Notes under the pieces: model-generated
Database searches by the model: none
Told to the model about the DNA's origin: nothing
Seen by the model: the letters and a program-made list of their open reading frames with translations, nothing else
Shown: one piece after another, positions 45,920 through 52,793 of the stretch
How positions within the stretch are numbered: the first letter of the stretch is position 1
Layout: the number at the start of each line of letters is the position of its first letter
Made by a program: the position numbers and the translations under genes
Source: Pseudothauera hydrothermalis
GTDB lineage: Bacteria; Pseudomonadota; Gammaproteobacteria; Burkholderiales; Rhodocyclaceae
Length of the DNA stretch: 64,000 nt
Reading direction: 5' to 3'
Assembly: GCF_003345255.1 (NCBI RefSeq)
Contig: NZ_CP029331.1
Span: 992,001 to 1,056,000 of the forward strand

Positions 45920-45935
45920 GGCATGCGTTTCGCTC
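45920..45935 (+). promoter_or_regulatory. Candidate sigma-54 promoter of fliE
   Basis: TGGCAT-N5-TCGCT: GG and GC correctly spaced, two mismatches to consensus. It lies 46 bases before fliE in the 151-base flrC-fliE gap and would let fliE be expressed as an independent class III-type gene. Confidence 0.6.
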
Positions 45936-45981
45936 TGCTAGACTGCAAACCAAGCCAATCCGGATACGCCGGGGGAAGACG

Positions 45982-46308
45982 ATGGATACCCGCGGAATCG
46001 ATCAAGTACTGAATGAGCTACGCTCGGTGTCGCAAGCCGCCGCCGGCAAACCGGCCGCGGGCGCTGCCGCGCAGACTGCCGAGGGGGTGGATTTTGCCCA
46101 GGTGCTGCAAAATGCGCTGGTGGAGGTGAGCACCGCGCAAAAAGAAGCGCGCGCCATGGCCGAAAGTTTTTCCGCTGGCGATCCCAACGTGAATCTGCAA
46201 GACGTCATGATCGATCTGCAAAAGGCTAGCTTGTCTTTCCAGCAGATGGTGCAGGTGCGTAACCGCCTGGTCACCGCCTACCAGGACATCATGAACATGC
46301 CGGTCTGA
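45982..46308 (+). CDS. fliE: Flagellar hook-basal body protein FliE
   Basis: 108 residues. The C-terminal conserved region reads DPNVNLQDVMIDLQKASLSFQQMVQVRNRLVTAYQDIMNMPV, the FliE signature. It joins the MS ring to the rod. A GGGGGAAG ribosome-binding site precedes ATG 45982. In many bacteria fliE heads fliFGHIJ; here it is separated from fliF by the flrBC genes, on the opposite strand, and has its own promoter and terminator. Confidence 0.93.
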   Translation: MDTRGIDQVLNELRSVSQAAAGKPAAGAAAQTAEGVDFAQVLQNALVEVSTAQKEARAMAESFSAGDPNVNLQDVMIDLQKASLSFQQMVQVRNRLVTAYQDIMNMPV

Positions 46309-46331
46309 CAGATTCCTTGTACCCGAAGATT

Positions 46332-46363
46332 CGACAACGCCGCCCGGTTGGGCGGCGTTGTCG
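46332..46363 (+). terminator. Intrinsic terminator of fliE
   Basis: A perfect 14-bp GC-rich stem (CGACAACGCCGCCC / GGGCGGCGTTGTCG) with GGTT loop, followed by TTTAG. It begins 24 bases after the fliE stop and closes the flrBC-fliE side of the locus. Confidence 0.88.
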
Positions 46364-46365
46364 TT

Positions 46366-46445
46366 TAGCAGGCCGTTGAAAAACGGCTTCGGTGTGCGCT
46401 TCTTCGCCTTTCTATTCAACATGCGCCCGTCACAGCGATTCGTGC
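46366..46445. other. Junction stretch with possible insertion-sequence end remnant
   Basis: Right after the fliE terminator comes TAGCAGGCCGTTGAAAAACGG, containing the 6-bp hairpin GCCGTT-GAAA-AACGGC (46372-46387), and further on a TTCTTCGCC-rich stretch. The GGC(C/T)GTTGAAAAA core resembles terminal inverted repeats of some insertion sequences as I remember them. No transposase is present. It marks the left edge of the zinc island. Confidence 0.3.
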
Positions 46446-47090
46446 TTACCACCCTGCGTCCATCGCGACCAGCACTCGCGGTGGGTGCGTGACGGCCGGC
46501 GAGCGGTGGACGATACCGCGCCCGGCATTGCCCTGCCACAGGCTGCCCTTAAGCAGGGCAACGGCAAATGGCGGGATGGATTCGATGCGATGACCCGGGC
46601 GCAGAAGGCCCGATGTTTCGTCCGGAAGGCCGCTGGAGCCGGCACCGAGGAAGCGCCGGTCCACTGAGTGGTCCTCCACCCATTCTGTTCCTGGCCCCCG
46701 GTAGGTGCACAGCATGCGGATACCGACACGGTCGACATGCAGGCGCGGGCACATCGCCCGCCGGATGACCTCCAACCGCAGGCCGATGGTCGGCGCATCC
46801 AGCAGTTCGCCCAGCATCTCGGCAAGCAGTCCCAGGTCTTCGGCGAGCGCGTCACGCCCGGCGCCCGCGGGCAGTTGGCTGAGGTCGGGCGGTTGGCCGG
46901 GCGACAGGGTCTGGCGCAGGCCGGGGCCGAGTCGGTCGGCGTGAGTCTCGAGCCAGTCGCATATTCGAGAATCCGGTGCCCTGCGCCACTGCGCGAGCTG
47001 TATCGTTGGCTCGAAAATGCGGGTTAATCCGAGCGCTTCATTGGTGATGGCCGCGCAGGTCGTCGGGTGAAGCGGATGCGGTGCGTTCAT
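46446..47090 (-). CDS. DUF1826 domain-containing protein (zinc-responsive cluster member)
   Basis: 214 residues, soluble, no signal peptide. It has CPRLHVDRVGIRMLCTYRGPGTEWVEDHSVDRR (about 113-145), with His117 and Cys113 as possible metal ligands, and a C-terminal HRSPAV.PPRVLVAMDAG. I recognise it as DUF1826, a family often found in Zur-controlled gene sets; its biochemical role is unknown. It is the last gene of the leftward zinc operon, 28 bases after znuB. Confidence 0.72.
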   Translation of the reverse strand: MNAPHPLHPTTCAAITNEALGLTRIFEPTIQLAQWRRAPDSRICDWLETHADRLGPGLRQTLSPGQPPDLSQLPAGAGRDALAEDLGLLAEMLGELLDAPTIGLRLEVIRRAMCPRLHVDRVGIRMLCTYRGPGTEWVEDHSVDRRFLGAGSSGLPDETSGLLRPGHRIESIPPFAVALLKGSLWQGNAGRGIVHRSPAVTHPPRVLVAMDAGW

Positions 47091-47118
47091 TTTGCCAGCT
47101 CTCAGTTGTTGAACAGGA

Positions 47119-47907
47119 CTACGGCAGCTCGGTGCTGGTCGGCTGGGGCCACCTGACCGAGATGCCGAAGCAGATCACCAAGACCGCGACCAGCACCGGC
47201 CCGAAGGGTTGGTCGAAGACCAGCGCCAGCCAGAAGGCGAGGCCATAGCCGGCAACGCCGATGCCGGCAGCCAGCCACTGCGCGCGCCGCCAGTCGGCGC
47301 CAAGGCGAAAGGCGATCCACGGCGGCACGAAGATGAGCGCGAAGCTCGCCATTAGGCCAAAAGTGGCCGTACCGGCGGCAATGGCCACGGCGGCAAGCAG
47401 GTCGAAACCGAGGTGCCAGCGCCAGGCCGCCAAGCGGTTGGCCTGCTCGCGCGCGGGGAAAAGGCGCGCGACGATCAGTCGTGGGGCGAGCCAGCGCAGC
47501 GCCGGCAAGGCTATTAGCAAGATCAAGAAATCGAAGGCCAGCGCCTGCCTGCCGACGAAGTACAACTGGCCGTCGATTAGCGCATGGGCCAGCGCGTCGC
47601 CGAGTGCCGTGTTTGCCGCGACGAGCAGGGTGAGTGCCCAGCCGGCAAGGATCATGAGGCCGTAGGCGGAATTGCTGCGTCCGCCGCTTGCCTGCTTGGC
47701 GCCGGCTCCCGCGAGCGCTCCAGCCAGCGCGCCGAGGAAGCTCGGTAGATGCAGCGCCATCCCGAACAAGGCCCCCGCCGCGGCCAAGTGGGCCAGCCCC
47801 AGTGTTGCCAGCCATTCGTCGCGCAGACGCAGCAGATTGCCGACCAGCGGCAGCAGCAGGGCCAGCGTCAGTCCTGCACAGAAGGGAAGAACGAACAGCT
47901 CATCCAT
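47119..47907 (-). CDS. znuB: Zinc ABC transporter permease ZnuB-like
   Basis: 262 residues with about eight hydrophobic helices, of the ABC-3 (metal) permease family; LGLAHLAAAGALFGM corresponds to the family's AHASLPGVALAFL-like region and ATFGLMASFALIFVPPWIAFRLG to its late conserved part. It is more divergent than E. coli ZnuB. Its start overlaps the ATPase gene by eight bases. Zinc as substrate is inferred from the flanking zur and its operator. Confidence 0.82.
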   Translation of the reverse strand: MDELFVLPFCAGLTLALLLPLVGNLLRLRDEWLATLGLAHLAAAGALFGMALHLPSFLGALAGALAGAGAKQASGGRSNSAYGLMILAGWALTLLVAANTALGDALAHALIDGQLYFVGRQALAFDFLILLIALPALRWLAPRLIVARLFPAREQANRLAAWRWHLGFDLLAAVAIAAGTATFGLMASFALIFVPPWIAFRLGADWRRAQWLAAGIGVAGYGLAFWLALVFDQPFGPVLVAVLVICFGISVRWPQPTSTELP

Positions 47908-48466
47908 GAGGCGCGCCCAGATCGACGATGCGGGTGCTTACGGCTTCCAGGAAACTGCGGTCGTGGCTGACCACCAACGTCGCCCGCTGCGGGCGTACGG
48001 CGGCGATCTCGGCGATGGCCGTGTGGATGTGGCCGGCATCCAGGTTGTTGGTGGGTTCGTCCAGCAGGATCAGCTCGCCCTCGCCTGCCAGCGTGGCCCA
48101 CAGCATCAGTAGCTGGTACTCGCCGCCGGATAGGCGGTCGACCCGTGCGCAGAGCCTTGTCGCCAGACGCGCGGGTGGCCGCTGGCGGTGTGCCCCCAGC
48201 GTGGCGAGCAGTTCGCGCCCGGACAGCGGAACCTCGGGCAGCCGCACCGGCTGTTGTGGAAGGTACCCGATGCGCGTTGCCGGTCCGCGCTCGATGCGGC
48301 CCGCGAACAGCCGTGCCGAGCCAAAAATGGCCTTCAACAGGGTCGACTTGCCGATGCCGTTCGGACCGGCCAGTCCGACGACCTCGCCGCGGGCAACCGA
48401 GAACGTTGCCGGCGGCGAAACTGGCGCGGTATAGCCGGCCACAGCACCAGCGAGCGTCAGTATCAT
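47900..48466 (-). CDS. znuC: Compact zinc ABC transporter ATPase ZnuC-like
   Basis: 188 residues, about 60 shorter than usual ZnuC. It keeps Walker A GPNGIGKST (34-42), Q-loop region GYLPQQPVRL, signature LSGGEYQ, Walker B LILLDEP and the switch His in VVSHDRSF. The C-terminus ends right after the ATPase core, lacking the regulatory tail. The start overlaps the znuA stop (ATGA). It is complete, not a truncated pseudogene. Confidence 0.85.
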   Translation of the reverse strand: MILTLAGAVAGYTAPVSPPATFSVARGEVVGLAGPNGIGKSTLLKAIFGSARLFAGRIERGPATRIGYLPQQPVRLPEVPLSGRELLATLGAHRQRPPARLATRLCARVDRLSGGEYQLLMLWATLAGEGELILLDEPTNNLDAGHIHTAIAEIAAVRPQRATLVVSHDRSFLEAVSTRIVDLGAPHG

Positions 48467-49344
48467 TTCGACAGCGCCGCAACCCAGCGGTCGATCAGTG
48501 CGAAGTAGTCATCGGCATTGGCGCCGGAAGGTGGGTCGATCGGCAGCACGGCGATTGGCCAGCCGGTCAGACTGGTGAGCTTTTCGGCGCCTGCCGGGGG
48601 CTGGTAGGGTGTGTGCACGATCACGCCCTTCTTGCGCCCCTTGTCCTTAAGCTTCCCAGCCAAGGTTTCGAGGTGTGCAGCAGTCGGTGCCAAACCCGGG
48701 ACCGGCTCCAGCGTGCCGTGCAGGGGGATACCCAGCGCATGCAGCAGATAGATACCATCCTTGTGATAGAGCACCGCGCCGCCGCTACCGGCTGCCTGCC
48801 GCTTCCAGGCGGGCAGCTTTGCCTCGACCGCGGCGGCAAAGTGCTTTGCACGTTCGCGGTAAGCGGCTGCACTCGCGGGATCGAGTTGCGCAAGCCGTTC
48901 AGCCAAAGCGCTGGCTATGGTCGCCATGCGCAGCGGATCGAGGCTGACGTGCGGATTGCCGGCCGGATGCACATCGCCTTGCGCACGATCGGCGGCCTGC
49001 CCGGCATCGAGCAGTGGTACCTGAGCGGCGGCCTCGAAGTAACCAGGTCGGCCCGGCAGGATGGCGCTGTTGGCCGCGCCCTTGATCGCTGCCGGCAGCC
49101 AGCCGATTTCGAGCTCGGCGCCAACGGCGACCACCAGTTGCGCATCGCGTAGCGCGCGCAGCATCGACGGCCGCGCTTGCAGCATGTGCGCATCGCGGTC
49201 GGGCGGTGCAAGCTCCGTTACGCTGACCTGCGGTCCGCCGACGGTGCGCGCAAGCATGCCCATACTCGAGGTGGTGGCGACCACATCGAGCGCCCAAACC
49301 GGCAGGGCAATAAAAGCAGCCAGGAAGAGCAACAATCGCTTCAT
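48463..49344 (-). CDS. znuA: Periplasmic zinc-binding protein ZnuA-like
   Basis: 293 residues. A Sec signal peptide (cleaved after VWA, residue about 18) precedes a cluster A-I metal-binding fold with likely ligands His53 (DAHMLQARPS), His132 (NPHVSLDP) and His194 (LYHKDG). The His/Asp-rich loop common in ZnuA is missing. ATG 49344 has AGGAGAGAGG before it; the frame extends to 49443 only as non-coding. It lies 11 bases after the outer-membrane protein gene. Confidence 0.85.
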   Translation of the reverse strand: MKRLLLFLAAFIALPVWALDVVATTSSMGMLARTVGGPQVSVTELAPPDRDAHMLQARPSMLRALRDAQLVVAVGAELEIGWLPAAIKGAANSAILPGRPGYFEAAAQVPLLDAGQAADRAQGDVHPAGNPHVSLDPLRMATIASALAERLAQLDPASAAAYRERAKHFAAAVEAKLPAWKRQAAGSGGAVLYHKDGIYLLHALGIPLHGTLEPVPGLAPTAAHLETLAGKLKDKGRKKGVIVHTPYQPPAGAEKLTSLTGWPIAVLPIDPPSGANADDYFALIDRWVAALSK

Positions 49345-49355
49345 CGCCTCTCTCC

Positions 49356-50810
49356 TCAGAAACTGTGCGCACCGTGGGCGCCGAGGCTGTGCTGGTATTG
49401 CAGGAAGATCTGATTGACCTTCTCTTTCTCGCCCTCGACCCATAGATCGGCGCGAGAAGCCTGCAGGCGTAGCAGCGAGAAATGATCGATTTGGCGGGTC
49501 AGCGCGAAGGTCCAGCGATCTGACTTGCCGTAGTCTCGGATCTTGCCGGCCGGGCCATGGATGTCGTTTTTCGTCAGACCGGTCGCGTCGTAGCGCACGC
49601 CGGCTTGCCAGTGCGGCAGAAAGCCATAGGTGCCCTGCAAGACGATGCCATCTTGTGTGAAGTCGCGCTTTTGGCCGACCAGCGCACCGTTTTCGTGGAA
49701 GGCGATCTTGAGGTCCTTGTTCAGGCGTAGATACTCGCCGATCAACTTGAAGTCACCTTTGCCGCCATATCCGCCGGCATCGTACTTGTAGACCGCATCG
49801 AGGCCCCAGACCTTACCCTTGCCTTCGAGCGCATGTACCAGGGCGGCCGGATTTTCGCCGGTATGGTCATGCACTTCCTGATGCTGGTTGGAGCGGGCAT
49901 ACCAACCGCCGAACTGCAAGGCGTGATCGTTGCCGAGATCAGGACCGAACTTCATGAATAGCGTGGTCAGACGCGGGCCGGCTTTTGCAGACGATAGTTC
50001 GCCTGCCGCCGTGGCGGCCAGCGGATTTCCATCGGCACGTTCCGTGGGGGTGTCCTCGCCGCTCGTGGCGAAGGTCTGTTCCTTGCCTTGCAAAAGCTCA
50101 AAACCGATCTGTGTGTACCAGTTGCCGGTTTTAGGCAGCCAGCTAAGGCGCAGGCCGGTATCGAGCAGGCCGTGGTCACCCAGCAGCGTGCGGTAGGGCA
50201 GGTTCTGGTCGACGAAGTCCCACTGATGCGGATGCTGGGCGTTCAGGTAGCCGATGCCGGAGAGAAATTTGCCGCCTCGGACCTTTAAACCATAAGGCAG
50301 GCTGCGCGTGTCGAAATAGGCCTCCTCGAGCTCGACGTCGCCTTCGGAGCTGACGGTCATCATCGCCGTCGCGTCGAAATGCGGGCTGACCGTTGCCGAG
50401 AAGGCCAACTCGGTCTCCCGCAGGTTGAAGCCGCGCTCGAGTCCGCCATGGTCGTGGCCCTCGTGCTCGTGGCTGTGGTTGATGCCGTCGATGTGTTCAT
50501 ACATTTCGACGCTGCCGCCTTTTTTGTTGTCGCGGAAATAGACGCCGTCGAGGGTCAGTGAGATCTGCGGGTTGAAATCGGAGCCTGCGCTGACCTTGCC
50601 GGCCGGCGCTGCGGCGGCCACGGGCGCCGGAGTGCTTTCGGCATCCTTCAAGCGCTTTTCCAGCGCGGCGATACGCTGCTCGTAGGCTTGTTTGAGCTGC
50701 GCGATTTCGGCGCGCAGGGCTTTCAGATCGTCGTCTGCAATGGCCGGTTGGCCGATCAGCATCAAGGCCGCGATCAGCGGCAAGCGTGAAAGTAAGGCGC
50801 GGCTCTGCAT
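49356..50810 (-). CDS. Outer-membrane beta-barrel protein with His-rich segment (zinc-regulated)
   Basis: 484 residues. The signal peptide is cleaved near AIA/DDD (residue about 25), followed by a coiled coil (27-58, LKALRAEIAQLKQAYEQRIAALEKRL). A His-rich stretch 106-121 holds six His (SHEHEGHDH). The remaining part has alternating beta-strand character and ends in Phe, an outer-membrane barrel signal. The coiled coil plus barrel resembles trimeric porins. No TonB box or plug is seen. Position next to the Zur operator and before znuA suggests zinc uptake across the outer membrane; this is inference. ATG 50810 has GGAGAA. Confidence 0.75.
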   Translation of the reverse strand: MQSRALLSRLPLIAALMLIGQPAIADDDLKALRAEIAQLKQAYEQRIAALEKRLKDAESTPAPVAAAAPAGKVSAGSDFNPQISLTLDGVYFRDNKKGGSVEMYEHIDGINHSHEHEGHDHGGLERGFNLRETELAFSATVSPHFDATAMMTVSSEGDVELEEAYFDTRSLPYGLKVRGGKFLSGIGYLNAQHPHQWDFVDQNLPYRTLLGDHGLLDTGLRLSWLPKTGNWYTQIGFELLQGKEQTFATSGEDTPTERADGNPLAATAAGELSSAKAGPRLTTLFMKFGPDLGNDHALQFGGWYARSNQHQEVHDHTGENPAALVHALEGKGKVWGLDAVYKYDAGGYGGKGDFKLIGEYLRLNKDLKIAFHENGALVGQKRDFTQDGIVLQGTYGFLPHWQAGVRYDATGLTKNDIHGPAGKIRDYGKSDRWTFALTRQIDHFSLLRLQASRADLWVEGEKEKVNQIFLQYQHSLGAHGAHSF

Positions 50811-50972
50811 GAAGTTCTCCTTAAAGTTGGCAGGTTTTCGCAAGGTGCTTAGCGCTTGAAGAGAATGAGGAGTCCGCGTCGGCGGGGCGGGAAACGCAGC
50901 ATCGGTTGTTTCCGCTCTGCCGGCTGTCGAGGATTTGAGCTTTGTGACGTTGTGAACATCAGCCAGAGAAGA

Positions 50973-51012
50973 AATACACAAATGCAATGATATAACATTG
51001 CATTTGTGTATT
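50973..51012. promoter_or_regulatory. Probable Zur operator, 40-bp palindrome
   Basis: Two perfect 17-bp arms, AATACACAAATGCAATG and its complement, flank the 6-base centre ATATAA. The inner AATGATATAACATT resembles the core of known Zur boxes (AATGTTATA-N-TATAACATT). It lies between the divergent zur and outer-membrane protein genes, 28 bases before zur and 163 bases before the other start, so it could control both arms. Confidence 0.8.
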
Positions 51013-51039
51013 CCATGGCGGCCGCCTAAAATTGCCCTC

Positions 51040-51522
51040 ATGAACATCATGTGTCCGGGCGCAGCTAACAAGAACACGGATCCTCTGGATCGTGCAGCTG
51101 CCCGCTGCGCGGCGCGCGGGGTGCGGTTGACACCAATTCGCCGTGATGTGCTTGCGTTGCTTCTTCGGCACGAGAACGGCCTGAAAGCCTATGATCTGCT
51201 CGCCCAGATCAAGCAACTACGCAGTAACGCAACCCCGCCGACGGTTTATCGGGCACTGGACTTTTTGATTGAGCAGGGGTTGGTTCACAAGATCGGTCGG
51301 ATCAACCAGTTCGTGGCCTGTCGTCACGAATCGCATGACCTACCCGGTCTGTTCCTGGTCTGTCCTCGTTGCGGGAAAGTGAGCGAACTTCAGGATGCGG
51401 CTCTGATGCAATCGTTGTTGCGTAGCATCGGCCAAGCCGGGCATGCACTCGACTGCCCGGAAGTGGAAGTTACCGCAACCTGTCCGGATTGCCGTGGCTG
51501 TCGTCCAACGGCGTGCTGTTGA
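51040..51522 (+). CDS. zur: Zinc uptake regulator Zur (Fur family)
   Basis: 160 residues of the Fur superfamily. A winged-helix DNA-binding half has RGVRLTPIRRDVLALLLRHENGLKAYDLL and PPTVYRALDFLIEQGLVHKI. Regulatory metal ligands lie around ACRHESHD (Cys94, His96, His99). The structural zinc site is Cys108-x2-Cys111 and Cys148-x2-Cys151. The Cys4 structural site and the position beside a znu set make Zur likelier than Fur. ATG 51040 or the in-frame ATG 51049 could start it. Confidence 0.9.
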   Translation: MNIMCPGAANKNTDPLDRAAARCAARGVRLTPIRRDVLALLLRHENGLKAYDLLAQIKQLRSNATPPTVYRALDFLIEQGLVHKIGRINQFVACRHESHDLPGLFLVCPRCGKVSELQDAALMQSLLRSIGQAGHALDCPEVEVTATCPDCRGCRPTACC

Positions 51523-51546
51523 GCGGAGTCTTCAACTGGCCGGTGC

Positions 51547-52320
51547 TCAAAGACCGCGCTCGCGGGCGTTGCGGTCGCGTTCGACCTTGAAGATGTAACG
51601 CTGGATCAAGTTGTTGGCGCTGTTGGGCAGATCGACGAATTCACAGCCGACGCGCAGCACCTCCACGCCATTTCGATTGGTCAGGCGGAACACGTTGCGA
51701 ACCCGCATGCGCACGCTGACCGGGCCGAACTCCGGCAGATTCACACGGCAACCGTCGAACTCCATGCCGGGAATGAAATCCATGTCCTCCGGCGGCGCGA
51801 TGATGGCCATGCCGCCCCCGGAAATATCCAGCACCCGCGCCTCGATGCTGCGCGGCTCGCCATCTTCTTGCGGAACGGGAATGAGGCAGGTCAGCGCATG
51901 GGTGACGGGGGCGACCAGCCGGTAAAATTCGCGGCGTTGCAAACGCAGCAAACGCTCGGGACGGTTGGCCAAAAAAGCGTCGCGCCCTTGGTAGGTGACT
52001 TCCTGAATGCCGTTCAAGGCAAACTGAATCTTGATGCCGTCGAGCTGGGTGGCGCAGACCAATTCATCCGTGGATGCCACCCGGCGATTCATCGCCGCAT
52101 CCGGGCTGACATCGAATACCACCCGCTCCTCGTTGTCGATCAGCGCGAGGATGGCGGTCAGAAAAGACTGGTTACCCGTGGGCAGATAAGTGGTGATCAA
52201 GGCCCGGTGTTCGACCAGTGAGCGCAGGATCTGCTTGATTTGCCGGGCATCGTGCAACAGATACTGGGCAAAGTCGTCAGAGCGGAGCAGTTCGACGCGC
52301 GTGGTGTTTTCGGTGCTCAT
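51547..52320 (-). CDS. ycgR: Flagellar brake protein YcgR (PilZ domain)
   Basis: 257 residues. The N-terminal YcgR_2-like half (about 15-115) is followed by a C-terminal PilZ domain with RREFYRL (Arg130-x3-Arg134) and DISGGG (Asp165-Ser167-Gly170), the c-di-GMP-binding motifs. On binding c-di-GMP such proteins slow the motor. ATG 52320 is preferred over 52347. It converges with zur and lies 107 bases after the FlhB-like gene, on the same strand. Confidence 0.9.
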   Translation of the reverse strand: MSTENTTRVELLRSDDFAQYLLHDARQIKQILRSLVEHRALITTYLPTGNQSFLTAILALIDNEERVVFDVSPDAAMNRRVASTDELVCATQLDGIKIQFALNGIQEVTYQGRDAFLANRPERLLRLQRREFYRLVAPVTHALTCLIPVPQEDGEPRSIEARVLDISGGGMAIIAPPEDMDFIPGMEFDGCRVNLPEFGPVSVRMRVRNVFRLTNRNGVEVLRVGCEFVDLPNSANNLIQRYIFKVERDRNARERGL

Positions 52321-52427
52321 GCAAAGGCCGGTAGCTGCGGTGCGCAAGTAGGATGAGGTCCGATTCTAAAGCATGGACGGTTGCACGTCGCCGGCATTAG
52401 CGGGCATGAAGGCGCGCTATTTTGGCT

Positions 52428-52793
52428 TCAAGGCGGCGTGCTGTTTGCTTGCGTGCCCCCATCTGTGCCGGGTGGCGTGTCGGGCAGGGTAAGTTTGGAT
52501 GGCGGCGGTGCGTCAAGCTCGCCTTGTTCGACCCGGTACAGCCAGGCCAGCAGTTCGGCCACCGCCAGGTAGAGCTGGGGCGGGATACGTTCGTCCAAAT
52601 CCACCTGCATCAGCAGCGCGACGAGTTCGGGCGATTCGTGCACATAAACTCCCGCTTCGCGCGCCCGGGCAATGATTTCCTGGGCTATCAGGCCGCGCCC
52701 TTTGGCAACGACCCGCGGGGCGGCGTCGCCGGCGGAGTAGGTCAGCGCTACCGCTTCGTCGCGGCTGGCTTGCCGATCAGGCTCAGGTTGCAT
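52428..52793 (-). CDS. Stand-alone FlhB C-terminal-domain protein (FhlB type)
   Basis: 121 residues matching only the cytoplasmic end of FlhB: AVALTYSAGDAAPRVVAKGRGLIAQEIIARAREAGV, then HESPELVALLMQVDLDERIPPQLYLAVAELLAWLYRVE. The NPTH self-cleavage motif and all transmembrane helices are absent: the sequence begins where the fragment after cleavage would begin. It overlaps the FliK-like gene by 11 bases, so the two are coupled. Its role in export specificity is inference from the family. Confidence 0.85.
   Translation of the reverse strand: MQPEPDRQASRDEAVALTYSAGDAAPRVVAKGRGLIAQEIIARAREAGVYVHESPELVALLMQVDLDERIPPQLYLAVAELLAWLYRVEQGELDAPPPSKLTLPDTPPGTDGGTQANSTPP

Noticed and set aside
51015-51029. 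Four-codon frame ATGGCGGCCGCCTAA just before zur
   Set aside because: It could be a leader peptide, but it has no ribosome-binding site and its length is easily due to chance.
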